The notes: generated by a model from the sequence alone, not told the origin. DNA of 64,000 nucleotides from Erpobdella octoculata (GCA_963978895.1 OZ022238.1:17672348-17736347), one strand, 5' to 3'; positions 9,844 to 20,039 are shown, numbered from the stretch's first letter. A program made the numbers and translations.

Positions 9844-9853
9844 CAGAACTCAT
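9805..9853 (-). ncRNA. Hammerhead-ribozyme-like motif of the Penelope element
   Basis: On the - strand: stem I strand (9853-9847), CTGATGA (9846-9840), one extra T, a GGCT/AGCC hairpin with a 5-nt loop (9838-9826), GAAA (9825-9822), a minimal stem III CC-TGCA-GG (9821-9814), then TC, cleavage expected after C9812, and the second stem I strand (9811-9805). Stem I pairs over seven positions, one of them G-U. All three core blocks are in order. The extra T before stem II and the two- to three-bp stem III make it atypical; short stem III forms are known in Penelope-like elements and are thought to act as dimers. Confidence 0.6.
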
Positions 9854-10218
9854 AAAACCAATATACAGCTACAACGAAAATATATAAAGTGGTGTGGCGA
9901 GACATATCAGATATGTTTACACATCAATCGAGGTCAAAGTACAAAGAAGAGTAAAAGTAAAATATGAAAAACGCTAAGAAACAACCAAATTTTTTGCCTC
10001 GGAGTAAATAAATAAACAAAAAATAAACAAAAATATAAGAAAAAATAAAAAATTACATGTGCTAAAATATACAACCAAATTAAGTAGTAAAATATAACTA
10101 TTAAAAGAAAATTACTAATAAAAGCAAAGAGGTAAAATAATAAAATAAGAATTTAAAGCTACAATTCAAAGATAATAGGATATCGATAAAATTGAGTTTA
10201 ATTAAAAGTTGAAAATGA

Positions 10219-11553
10219 TCAACGTCTACGTATAGTAATATTGCAGTTATCAATCAAATGCGGACACATCGGACCAGTCCCATCACCATCATGCAGGTCA
10301 GCAGTCTCGAGGCCTCGAGGCGGTTGGCTCATGGCTGACAAGCCAGTGGAGCACTGTTCGACCGCGTCCAACACTTCAATATGGTTGGTAGATGGAGAAA
10401 AGGAAACAGGACCACAAACTGGGCCGTTGTCGTATTGGTCGCAAGGATGATCATAACTGTGATAAGATACATTTGTAGTCTTGGTTGGCGAACTCCTAGT
10501 ACGGAGTTCAGATAAATCAGAAAAGGAGAGGCGAGGTGTGACAAAAGGAGAATGCGGGAGAACAGTGAATAGCGGAGTCCTTGGCATGTCGGCAGGGCAC
10601 AGTTCGGTTGCATTTGAAACATCGATACAGTTGGTAGGGTTTATTTCGTTGGCAGCGTCTATTGCGTTGGCAGACAAAGGAGATAAAACTCGACGAGAAA
10701 TGGAACCGTTGTCGTACTGGTCACAAGGATGGTCGTAACTGTAATGGGGAACACCTGTAGTTTTAGTTGCCGAACTCCTAGTACGGAGTACAGATAAATC
10801 TGAGAGCAAGAGACGAGGTGTGACAAAGGGAAAAAGCGGGAGAACAGTCAATGGTGAGGCCTGTGGCATATCACCATTCACCGGGTCCGAAGAAGGCCGG
10901 CAGATGGCCGACGGATCGATAAAGCACTGTTCGATCAAACGCACAGCCTCAATGCAACCGGTATCATCCACAGAACCGGCAGACGGAGGACCAGTAGGCC
11001 GATCACAGTTTGGCAAACCACAAATTTCAATAAGGTTAGCATGGTCCATTGCGCCGGTGGACGGAGCACAGGAAACCGGATCACAACGTGGGCTCTTGCT
11101 ATGCCTGTCAAGTGCATGATCATTCAATATACAAGTGTTAGGGGCAACAGCGGATGACGAGCCCTGCGGCACACCAACGCTGTGGCACTGCAAGTGGTGC
11201 CTATTGTTGAATAGTTTAAGGGTCCGTCCAAAATGGTCATCTTGGACGTTTAGTATTGGTTTATCCCGGACAATGTAGAGGGCCTCGGCAATTTTTAATC
11301 GAGAGGGGTCGGCCTCGTGATGGAGAATAACAGTGTTATCGACGAGTGTTTGTCTGTTGAGTTTTGTGTTGTGAGCCAGTTGCGAATGCGTTGTAATACT
11401 GCCACCCTGTAAATGCATAGTAACCCGGCGGGAGAGCGTAGTACGTGTCTGGCCAATGTAGGTAGCAATGACATCATGCGGTGCAGGACAAGTAAATTTA
11501 TAAACTACATTTGTACACTGGAAAATGCTGGCGTGACGAGGGCTATTTTTCAT
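10219..11553 (-). CDS. Penelope-like GIY-YIG endonuclease ORF with long repeat tail
   Basis: A 444-residue frame that starts in the same reading frame as the RT ORF, with a single TGA (about 11605-11607) and about 17 codons between them. Near the N-terminus NVVYKFTCP and then TYIGQT followed by LSRRVTMH give the GIY-YIG nuclease core. From about residue 130 the protein is a Pro/Ser/Cys/Asp-rich extension containing a duplicated module of about 95 residues (TVLP-x2-PFVTPRL, SDLS-x-LRTRSS, SYDHPCDQYDNG), matching a 285-bp DNA repeat at about 10426-10600 and 10711-10885. The extension is not part of the nuclease fold I know. The TGA may be decay or a readthrough point. Confidence 0.8.
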   Translation of the reverse strand: MKNSPRHASIFQCTNVVYKFTCPAPHDVIATYIGQTRTTLSRRVTMHLQGGSITTHSQLAHNTKLNRQTLVDNTVILHHEADPSRLKIAEALYIVRDKPILNVQDDHFGRTLKLFNNRHHLQCHSVGVPQGSSSAVAPNTCILNDHALDRHSKSPRCDPVSCAPSTGAMDHANLIEICGLPNCDRPTGPPSAGSVDDTGCIEAVRLIEQCFIDPSAICRPSSDPVNGDMPQASPLTVLPLFPFVTPRLLLSDLSVLRTRSSATKTTGVPHYSYDHPCDQYDNGSISRRVLSPLSANAIDAANEINPTNCIDVSNATELCPADMPRTPLFTVLPHSPFVTPRLSFSDLSELRTRSSPTKTTNVSYHSYDHPCDQYDNGPVCGPVSFSPSTNHIEVLDAVEQCSTGLSAMSQPPRGLETADLHDGDGTGPMCPHLIDNCNITIRRR

Positions 11554-11607
11554 GATAAGGCTGTGTGATTTTCTGTCTTTATAATATATGGAAAATGACA
11601 GTCTATG

Positions 11608-13436
11608 TCAAAGTCGATCTTTAACTTTAACGCAACTTGTAATAATTTGACGTAATATTCTCTCATCCAGACGGTAATTGTCATGCATCTGGGAACAGTA
11701 ACGGATATCAACTGTCCTGACGACATCATTAGGAGTGTTTGCTGGAATGCCAGAAATCTTTTTATTCACAAATCTTTTCACAACAGAATCAACCATGGTG
11801 ATGGTGTAGTTATTGTTGATCAACAGCGTTTTGAGACGTTTGACTTCTGTGTGAAATTTACACCAATCTTCTGACAGCCCATAAGCGCGAGCAAGAAGGT
11901 TGTGTATAACACTCTCTTTGTATATATCAGAACAGTAGCCGGCACCGTTCATGCAAAGACCCTCGGAGGAAGGCTTGACATACATTTCATGTGCAAGGCC
12001 TGAATCCGTTTGAGAGACCAACACGTCCAGAAAAGGTAACGTATGATTACAGTCGCTATATTCGATTGTAAAATTCAACACAGAGTATTGCTGAAACTTA
12101 GTTCTTAATTCTTCAAAATGTGTAGTATCTCGAGCAATCACAAAGATGTCATCGACATATCTTGCATATAATGTAGGTTTATTGATGGCGTCGAACACAC
12201 GATTTTCTAAATGACTCATATAAAAATCGGCAAATAGAGGGCCCAAGGGTGAGCCCATGGCCACACCGTTGATCTGTCTGAACAATCGGCCATCGGGATG
12301 TTTAAATGGCAATTCTTTAGTACACAACAACAGCAACTGCAACATGGAGCTCTCTGGAACAGTTGGGGGAGATAGTGTAGCATTGTGATATACGTTATCA
12401 AGAATAATAGCGATGGTAGTATCGACGGGCACATTTGTAAATAAATTTGTAACATCCAAAGAGCCCATAACGCCAGTTATGTGGCGATTACTTCTGATTA
12501 GGGCGACGAATTCAAAAGATGATCTCACTGCATGTTGACACGAACAATACGGAGAAAGCAAAGCAACAAGAAACTTTGAGAGAGCAAACGTCGGTGTTGG
12601 GCACTGAGATATAATTGGTCTCAGTGGATTTCCAGGTTTGTGTGTTTTGACATTACAATAGATGTATCCTGGTGAAAAATCTCCAATGATCTGCTTTATG
12701 TTTATTGATGAATTATTACGGAGTAAGCTACCGATGATCTTGTTAGCCCTCCTTTTAATATCCAAAGTCGGATCTTTAGAAATTTCCAGAAATTTGTTAG
12801 AATCACTTAATATATTGTTTAATTTGCATAGATAATCAGATCGCTCCAAGATAACATAGCTATTAGTTTTGTCAGACTTCCATATTACAATGGTGGAATT
12901 ATTTTTTAAAGATAGGGCAGCAGAATACAATTCATCGGCCATTTTACGAGGAGTGTTCCGGTGTTTGAAACCCTCAGCTTTAAGTAACGTATAAAGGCGA
13001 TTATCAACAGAAAGCTCACCACTGAGAACATGCGCCTCAAGTTGACGAACCAACATTTCTAATTCGATCTGCTTAAGTACCGGACGATATTTGCCTGGAA
13101 CATGGCAATTGTAACCAAGTTCTAAAAATTTTAGTTCAGATGTTGTAGGAGTGTATGATGAGAGGTTTATGACGTGATTAAGGTTTTCTTTCAGCAAGAA
13201 ACTTCCGCCATATAATGTAGACAGTTTGTTCACAATTATGCTTTTCTTCCTTCTGTTAACACGGTCGACGCTAATATCAACAAAGCGTTGGAATGTAACC
13301 ACAGAGTCGTTATCAGTGAATAAGGCTTGGTACGTGTCCACAGTTTCTTTTAATAATGTAGAAAGTCTGTTAAACTCCACTTGAGCGGCCACAACTTCTC
13401 TTTCAATTGCATCAGAAATTGAACAACGAGAATATA

Positions 13437-13438
<2 letters not shown>
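11608..13438 (-). CDS. Penelope-like reverse transcriptase ORF (5' end missing)
   Basis: About 594 residues from the first usable codon (a GTG at 13392), but the frame is open upstream to the (AT)n tract with no ATG, so the N-terminus is missing. RT blocks are visible: SDKTNSYVIL, KTHKPGNPLRPIIS, SLDVTNLFTNVP, GVAMGSPLGPLFADFYM and the catalytic YVDD (about residue 400), then LPFLDVLV. The family is telomerase-related RT. It is followed in frame, after one TGA, by the GIY-YIG domain. The rest of the frame is intact, so decay is slight. Confidence 0.88.
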
Positions 13439-13488
<50 letters not shown>

Positions 13489-13530
13489 TATTATCACAGC
13501 ATTAAACAGTTTAAACATAAATATGTAAAT
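13439..13530. repeat. (AT)n core and right palindrome arm
   Basis: About 48 bp of AT followed by the arm 13485-13530, which is the reverse complement of 9577-9622. With the left arm it suggests an original palindromic element with an AT core that was split by the Penelope-like insertion. Confidence 0.7.
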
Positions 13531-14230
13531 ACAGATACACACATTGGCATAACAAAGGACAAAAATATGTTTACAGATAACGGAAGTCCAAAACATAAGC
13601 AGGAATGATGCATGACCGATTCATCTGCGCTCACGTGACTGCATTCACCTTCTTACCACAACACGGCACAAACTTCCTGTAAGAGAATTGCGATCATTCA
13701 AAACAACACAACGTGCTCTATCGGAGGAGGGACTGTGCTGAGAAAAAAAAGGATAAATACGTTAAAGATAACAATAGGTAATAAGCAAAAATGAAATAAA
13801 TAATTAAATGTTTATTTAAATTTACTTTAAATAAGTATGGAAGTACTTTTATTTTAATAAACATATAATCACATAAATAAATTATAAGAAATTAATTCAT
13901 TATATAGATTTACAATAAAAATTAAATTAATTTTGCCACAATTAAAAACAATATAATATAAATAAGGTTACACAGGTCATAAAATTGTAAATAATGAAAA
14001 GACTGGCTAGAAGAAAAAAATGCGGCTGGAAATTTTACACGAACGCATTAAAAAAAGAAATTGAATTCTTGGGACGTATGTAATTACATGTGCATGCCGC
14101 CATGTTGAAAAGTGTCTACACGATCACAAGACATTCCCAGTATTTCCCTCTGCAGCTTGGGCTTTTGTCATTTCCTTTATATTTAAACTTAGGTCTTTGA
14201 TTCTGACCTTAAATTAAATGATATATCAGT

Positions 14231-14329
<99 letters not shown>

Positions 14330-14450
14330 TTCATACTATTTTAATTATGAAAAATACCTTACAATATACAGCATAATTTTAATTATATGAATTTACCTTA
14401 GAACTTGTCAGTTGCAGGTGTGCACAAGACAAGCAATATGCCTTTTGTAT
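13531..14450. other. AT-rich spacer with a 90-bp (AT)n tract
   Basis: No coding frame is recognised. A perfect AT dinucleotide run spans about 14234-14326. This is the upstream intergenic region of the synaptotagmin-like gene. Confidence 0.6.
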
Positions 14451-14456
14451 GCAGCC

Positions 14457-14464
14457 TATATAAG
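14457..14464 (+). promoter_or_regulatory. TATA-box candidate upstream of exon 1
   Basis: TATATAAG in a locally GC-richer context (TGCAGCC upstream, CAGGACC downstream), 419 bp upstream of the start codon of exon 1. It would place transcription start at about 14487-14495 and give a 5' UTR near 390 bp. The motif is short and the region is AT-rich, so chance is possible. Confidence 0.35.
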
Positions 14465-14882
14465 CAGGACCATCATCAATGCGTAGGTTTGATCTGACTG
14501 GAGTGAGATATTCGATAGTAGAAGAAATTTTTTGTCTTCCTTGAGAGCATTCAAGAACATTTAAAGACGTAAATGTACAATTTATTGCTTTAATAATACG
14601 CGACTGACGAACAAAGAAGTGGAGAAAAATAAATGTTTTTTTTAACCGGCGATGTAAAGATGGAATGAAAAACCTATTGAAAGGATTCAGTTTTATTCTT
14701 TCAAGTAGAACGTAGGTCGATGAATTTTCATGGTTTCCATAGTTTCAACTTCTATAGAAGAGAAAGAGGGAAAAAAGAGAGAGTAATTTTATCATCAAAA
14801 CGATGTTCTATTTTTTATTCTATTTTGAAGATGTGACGACACTTTCGAGCCAAATTGAGTTTTTATATTAGATATTCAAATC

Positions 14883-15730
14883 ATGCAAGATCAAAGACGA
14901 GTTTCAATCTCTGCGACAGTCGCAGTCGTCATCGTTGCCGTCATAACGATAGTTATCATCAGCGTTGGTACTTCAGTAGGAGCGAGAAACATTATAAAGT
15001 CCCCAGCATTAGCGGACCTCCTCAAACGTAGAAGCCCCGTAGAGAACCGACCGCAGGTCAAAGGTGACACTTGGGGTTTAAATAAACCTGATCAGAAGAC
15101 GAAATCGTCTGATGCCGTCGTCGTCGTCAGTACGTCGACGCTTTTGACGTCTTTTATCGTCGTCGTCGTCGTCGTGTGGTTTGTCATAGTCGGTTGTGTT
15201 TTGTGTGGGAGACATTTATTTGGCTGGTTTTCCGAAAGTTCCAGTTTGACAAAACACTTCGATGATTCCAACAAAAGTACTGCATTGACGGTCGGCAACA
15301 CAAAAGCAACGAAACAAACATCCAACGATACGGAAATTCAAGACAAGCAGAACAACAAACTGATATCAAAAATGCACAAAAACTACAACACCAACAACAA
15401 CTTGGGCTTTGTCAACAACCTGGCACAGGAAAGAACGTCTAATAAAAATGTTAATCCGCTTGAAGAGCTAAAGAGGCAGACTACTAATGAAAAAATGAAG
15501 AGGACTACCACACCTCCACCACTTCATCACCTTCAAACCAACCAGTCATGTGACATAAAAACTACCTCATCACATCTGGTGACCAATGACGTCAAAATGA
15601 AATCAAATGATGAAAAGCTAGTGGAGGGCATGGAAGACCACAGGGCGGGAGAGAACCAATCACAGGCTTCCATATTGGATCACGTGAAACGCGGAACTGT
15701 ATTTGTTTTTCCGAAGAAGCCAATTATAAG
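14883..15730 (+). CDS. Synaptotagmin-like gene, exon 1 (membrane region)
   Basis: First coding exon of a five-exon gene. An in-frame TGA lies about 24 bp upstream of the ATG and A is at -3, so this start is preferred. Residues 9-34 form one hydrophobic segment and residues 79-108 a second, with Cys105 and Cys108 at its inner edge as in synaptotagmins, which are often acylated there. The valine run of the second segment is encoded by repeated GTC. The remainder is polar, Lys/Asn/Thr-rich and probably cytosolic. The exon ends AAG then GCAAGA, a GC-type donor, leaving two bases of a codon. Joined to 16013 this gives an Arg codon and an uninterrupted frame. Without that splice the frame stops at 15788. 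Confidence 0.72.
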
Positions 15731-16012
15731 GCAAGATTGTGAAATATTTTTTTTATATATTAAACGAAATGTTTTAAAAATAATGTGAAATGATTAATAT
15801 ATTTTGAAGCAAGTATTTGAATGAAAAAATATCCGTATTTTAATAAAAAAATTCTTATTATTGATTGTTATGAAAACATTTTATATTCTTCTTGCTATAG
15901 CTTGTTTAGAGCAACATCAATTCCATATATCCATTCCTTTGTTTATTACCGCGACCTAATCAAAAGCAATTGTGATACAGCGAAAATGAAATAATTCACG
16001 CTTCATTACCAG
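15731..16012 (+). other. Intron 1 of the synaptotagmin-like gene (GC-AG)
   Basis: A 282-bp AT-rich intron. The donor is AAG|GCAAGA, matching the extended pairing usually seen at GC donors, and the acceptor is CATTACCAG. Phases on either side agree. Confidence 0.6.
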
Positions 16013-17061
16013 GTACATTCACCTGACCACAAAAAGTATTGACGAATCACCGCCAGCCACTCCGCAAGGATCGAAGGTGCACCCGCACACCTCCTCAACG
16101 AAACGCACTACCACAGCGGCAGCCGCTTCCACCGCAGCGGCCACACCACAGACAGCTGCGAATGAAGGTCAGACGAGAAGCTCCGATATGAAAGAAAAAG
16201 TGGAAAGTGAAATAAAAAGAAACGTTATTCAACCAGCCGGTCACGTGAGACAGGACGGAAAAGCGCCACCTTGCGCCAAAGAAACTCGATCCAACAGCAT
16301 TTTTCAAAAAGCTTCTGAAAGTTTTACGGCGGTCTTTTCCGGCTCGCTGAAGCAAACATTCGGGAGGTCACAGGAGGATTCCGAGAGCGACGAAGAACCT
16401 CAGCCGAACATGCTGACTAGAAGGTTTAGGGCGATGAGTCTCTTTGCACCACCGCCCGCTTCCCCTCCCCCGGGTGGATCGTTTTCTTTTCTCACTCCCC
16501 CTTCTAATCTAACAAAAAATAAAAGCGAAAACGTCATATCTTCGTGTTCGTCAAAGCAGGAAGAAAATGGCGAGAAGATTCTGAAATTTCACATGTCAAC
16601 CAATCAGACGCTGGCACGTTCTGAGGAGCACAATCGCGTTGAACACGATGTTCACAAGGAACCGGCACAAAAACATCATGATCACCAACAACATAGCCAT
16701 CAACAACCTCAGCAACAATATCAACAACAGGTTCAACAACAACAAACTCAACCACAACACGAAAAACAAACCATCTTCGGCAAAAGGAATTCCTCGTCAT
16801 CGCTCTTTGCTCCGCTCGCATCAAGACTGGAAAACATCGGAAGCGCATTATCTTTCGGCAAGAGCATGCCATCTTGTGACGTTACAAAGAAGACGGGAAC
16901 ATCAGGAGGAGGGGGAGGAGAAGGAGGAAGAAGAGGAGAAGGAGGTGGAGTAGAGGGTGGGGGCAGACAGTTTTGGGTTCCCCCGAGTGTTGTGGTTAGG
17001 AAGAGGGCTATGAGTTTGGTACCGAATGAAAGTTTCAACGAAGAGTCACAAGAAGTACAAG
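16013..17061 (+). CDS. Synaptotagmin-like gene, exon 2 (linker)
   Basis: Opens in phase 2 directly after CATTACCAG and encodes YIHLTTKSIDESPP and onward. About 350 residues of low complexity: an Ala/Thr run, two RAMSL motifs (SLFAPP and SLVPNE), a Pro-rich patch, a Gln/His-rich run (about 16670-16770) and a Gly/Glu-rich run (about 16905-16965). This is a flexible cytosolic linker between the membrane segment and the C2 domain, with many Ser/Arg sites suited to phosphorylation. It ends CAAG|GTTAGT in phase 1. It has no recognised folded domain and is far longer than a typical synaptotagmin linker. Confidence 0.7.
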
Positions 17062-17359
17062 GTTAGTCTAATTAATTATTTGAGCTCATCATTCATTTAA
17101 ATTTTTGTTGACTATATTGTAATAGATGTATTTTTTTATTATTAGAGAGAAATATAATTTTAACTTTCTTTGAGTCAAATTGTGTATGAAAACGCAGAAA
17201 GTTCCACATGTTTCCATATTTAGCTCCTGAAATTTCTCTCGGTTTTTCTATCTTTGCTGTTTATTTTTGGAAACATTTTTCTTAAAGAATAATTTTAAGC
17301 AATTTCGTTGAAACTATTTTTCATCTTTTAATTTATTTTTGTAAAACAATTATTCAAAA
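17062..17359. other. Start of intron 2, no feature
   Basis: AT-rich intronic DNA with no recognised repeat family before the Helitron fragment. Intron 2 as a whole spans 17062-22880. Confidence 0.5.
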
Positions 17360-17530
17360 CTAGCGGGGTTACACAGCGTTGCCCGGAGTTTTTAGAGGTT
17401 TTTCTATCGCGTTTCTTTTTCTTGCTTTTTCTATCTCTCACTGCCCTGTCCTTCCTCGCTTGTTTTCCTGCTCCTTCTCGCTTTCCCGTTCCCGGTCCCT
17501 TTCCCGCTCGCTTTCCCGACGTGAATTAGA
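17360..17530 (-). mobile_element. Helitron 3' end fragment
   Basis: On the - strand the fragment ends with CTAG followed by host T, preceded by a hairpin-forming GGGCAACGC-type segment and the GGGAACGGGAAAG minisatellite. The 5' half is missing. Confidence 0.6.
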
Positions 17531-17562
17531 GTTTTAAATTCTGGTTGAATGATTTTCTTGTT

Positions 17563-18474
17563 TAAAGGTGTGCGCCGGCAGGGGTCCTGACAGATTTAGC
17601 AACAAACAGCAGTATCGTGAGGTCTATGAAGCTCAACATGGCTCTAAATCATAGACTTTCAGTAAAAGTTTTACATGTAATTACAGCCACGATTGACCCA
17701 TCTTGAGCAAGCAGTACACAAGTACGTTGGTGATTTAGAAAAACTGCAAGACGATCAAACTAGTCGCGATGAAGCAGATGAAAAAAATCTCATGAAAACG
17801 AGCAAATATCGTAAAGCATGCAAGTTCAGCGACGTTGTCATTAGAACGCAACATTCAGCAGTATAGATGTTTAACTGTATTTCCGAATGAACTGCTGGCT
17901 TGGTGGAATACGCAGAATAAAACAAATCCAGAACATTCAGAGCTTGCCAAAACTATTTCAGCTATTCCAGCTACAAGTGCGCCGTCGGGGCGCATTTTTT
18001 CCACTGCGGGTTTAACGGTTAATTTCAAGCCCAGTGCCATGTACACGAAAATTCACACTATTTGACACTCTAACATAAATTAAGTTTAAATTGTCAACTC
18101 TAATTCTTTTAAACTGAAAGTTGAACAAGTACGACTGTTTTAAGTTTTTGTTTTATATCAGGTCGTTATTGTTTAATTTAAAAAAATCAACAGAAACGCC
18201 GCCGCCGCCGTCAACAGACAAGTTTTTTAAAAAAAATAGTTTATAGTCCTTTACACCAGGTGTTTTAAGACTCTAATGGCTGTATGTAGAAAACACTTAA
18301 GTACTTCCTGTCGTGGATCAGAAATTGATCCTTTTTACTTTTTCCCTCCTCCTTTCTCCAGGCTTGGGACTGGCTCGCAATTAGCGAGGCGGAGTTGCAA
18401 TAGACAAGTGCAGCCGTCTATTAAAATAGGTCAGCGCGCTGCCGCCAACGATGTGAAGTTGGCGCACACCTCTA
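17563..18474 (+). mobile_element. hAT element with transposase remnant
   Basis: Imperfect terminal inverted repeats TAAAGGTGTGCGCC (left) and TAGAGGTGTGCGCC (right, on the - strand). The flanking octamers TTCTTGTT and TTTTTGTT agree at 7 of 8 positions, as expected for the 8-bp hAT target duplication. The element is 912 bp and carries only a transposase C-terminal remnant, so it is non-autonomous. It lies in intron 2. Confidence 0.72.
17835..18065 (+). pseudogene. hAT transposase C-terminal dimerisation domain
   Basis: 76 residues ending in IPATSAPSGRIFSTAGL, the signature of the hAT C-terminal dimerisation region, preceded by LAWWNTQNKTNPEHSELAK. The catalytic domain is absent. It lies inside the hAT element with matching terminal repeats. 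Confidence 0.8.
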
Positions 18475-19187
18475 TTTTTGTTGTAATTTTCTTATGCGGT
18501 ACAATTTTTTAAATGCTTTCGAAAAAAATTACGGTGCGTTTTTATGAAAACGGGCGACTTTTTTAAGGGCGAACATTCCCGGGAACGTCAAAACCTTAAA
18601 GTGAAAAACATGATTAAATTATCGGCAAGCCAAAAATATGAGTCTTGTTGTAGTGACATTATTTGTCACGGGCAATCAACTTGAATAAAGTATATAAAGC
18701 TGTTGTCCGTAAGACACTCGCTTCGGACTTAGTAAAAATATAAGTTAGAAGAAAACTTTTTGCTTGAAGAAGTTGAGCATGGCGGTCTTTTTAATCTAGT
18801 GGATCAGAGAGTTCAGAGACTATTCCATGAACCATCATTATATAATACTAGAAATGCTCCTTCATAAATGACGGTTTTTATATTTTAATCAAACTGTGAG
18901 ATATTAAATAAAACCCGTTTTCTTCTCCACCATTATTATAGGAAATTCAATTAAGTTAGGATCTCAATCGCTGTAAATGATTTGACAATGTCGTTGCTCT
19001 ATCTGCTCAGCAACATCAAAAAATGTTCAATGCTTTAGATCGAACCTGTTTCTAGCAAATTAAAATCACTACATTTCATGCCATGCCTTTGTAAGACAGC
19101 TTCAATAACTTGCGATGCTCTTTTTTGAACCGTAAATCCAGTTGATGATATCGGATAACTTTTTGCATAATAAGCTTTGGTAAAAAG
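18475..19187. other. Intronic DNA, no gene seen
   Basis: No repeat family or exon recognised. A TATATAAAG-like motif at about 18690 is isolated. Confidence 0.4.
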
Positions 19188-19527
19188 CAAGGATATCTTG
19201 ATATAACAACTCTAGTAGGCCTAATGTTTTACCGCTTATAAATAAATTGATGTAACAAACTACAAAAGCATCAGTAGTTATATCATACTTCTAAAAACCT
19301 TGATTTAACTATGACGTATTTGGCTAAATTGTCCTGGCCCACTAGAGTAGGTTGTGGTGCCAGTTGTTATATCTAATTGTTGTTATAAATTGATGTAACA
19401 AACTGAAAAAGCATAGTAGTTATATCATATTTCTACAAATGTTAATGTAACTATGACGTAATTGGCTGAACTGTCTAGGCCTACTAGAGTAGGTTGTGGA
19501 TCCAGTTGTTATATCAAGATATCCTTG
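19188..19527. mobile_element. MITE with CAAGGATATCTTG terminal repeats
   Basis: Starts CAAGGATATCTTGATATAAC and ends with its reverse complement. The interior is itself a degenerate duplication: AAATTGATGTAACAAAC, GTAGTTATATCATA and CTAGAGTAGGTTGTGG each occur twice, about 165 bp apart. A half-copy follows at about 19543-19580, another at 19668, and a short copy at 46688-46822. No transposase is encoded. Confidence 0.7.
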
Positions 19528-19667
19528 TCCTTGGTAAAAAGCAAGGATGTCTTGTTATATCAAGATATCCTTGGTAAAAATGTTTTGGATTTTTAAGAGT
19601 GATTATCTACATTTGCGTAATAACATTTATTACAGGATTGCACGCACCCTTTTATCAACTGCTGACT

Positions 19668-19970
19668 CAAGGATATCTTGACATAACAACTGGATCCACA
19701 ACACACACATACATACATACATACATACATACATACATACATACATACATACATACATACATACATACATACATACATACATACATACATACATACATAC
19801 ATACATACATACATACATACATACATACATACATACATACATACATACATACATACATACATACATACATACATACATACATACATACATACATACATAC
19901 ATACATACATACATACATACATACATACATACATACATACATACATACATACATACATACATACATAGGA
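19668..19970. repeat. (CATA)n array adjoining a MITE end
   Basis: A MITE terminus at 19668-19697 runs directly into about 270 bp of near-perfect CATA tetranucleotide. The open frames of this block are Cys-Met-Tyr-Val or Ile-His-Thr-Tyr runs and are not genes. Confidence 0.9.
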
Positions 19971-20039
19971 AATTATGTGTGTATGTATGTATGTATGTAC
20001 ATACATAGGAAATTATGTATGTAGATTTTGTTTCAAATG

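Larger units (their letters stand above)
9640..13438 (-). mobile_element. Penelope-like retroelement (RT plus GIY-YIG)
   Basis: On the - strand the order is RT ORF, GIY-YIG endonuclease ORF, about 370 bp of AT-rich non-coding DNA, a hammerhead-like motif at 9805-9853, then a fragment resembling the N-terminal part of a Penelope ORF (9640-9843). RT followed by GIY-YIG is diagnostic of Penelope-like elements. The element ends on both sides in (AT)n tracts inside a palindrome. The N-terminal segment lies downstream rather than upstream of the RT, so the copy looks circularly permuted or is part of a tandem with matching breakpoints. Confidence 0.88.
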
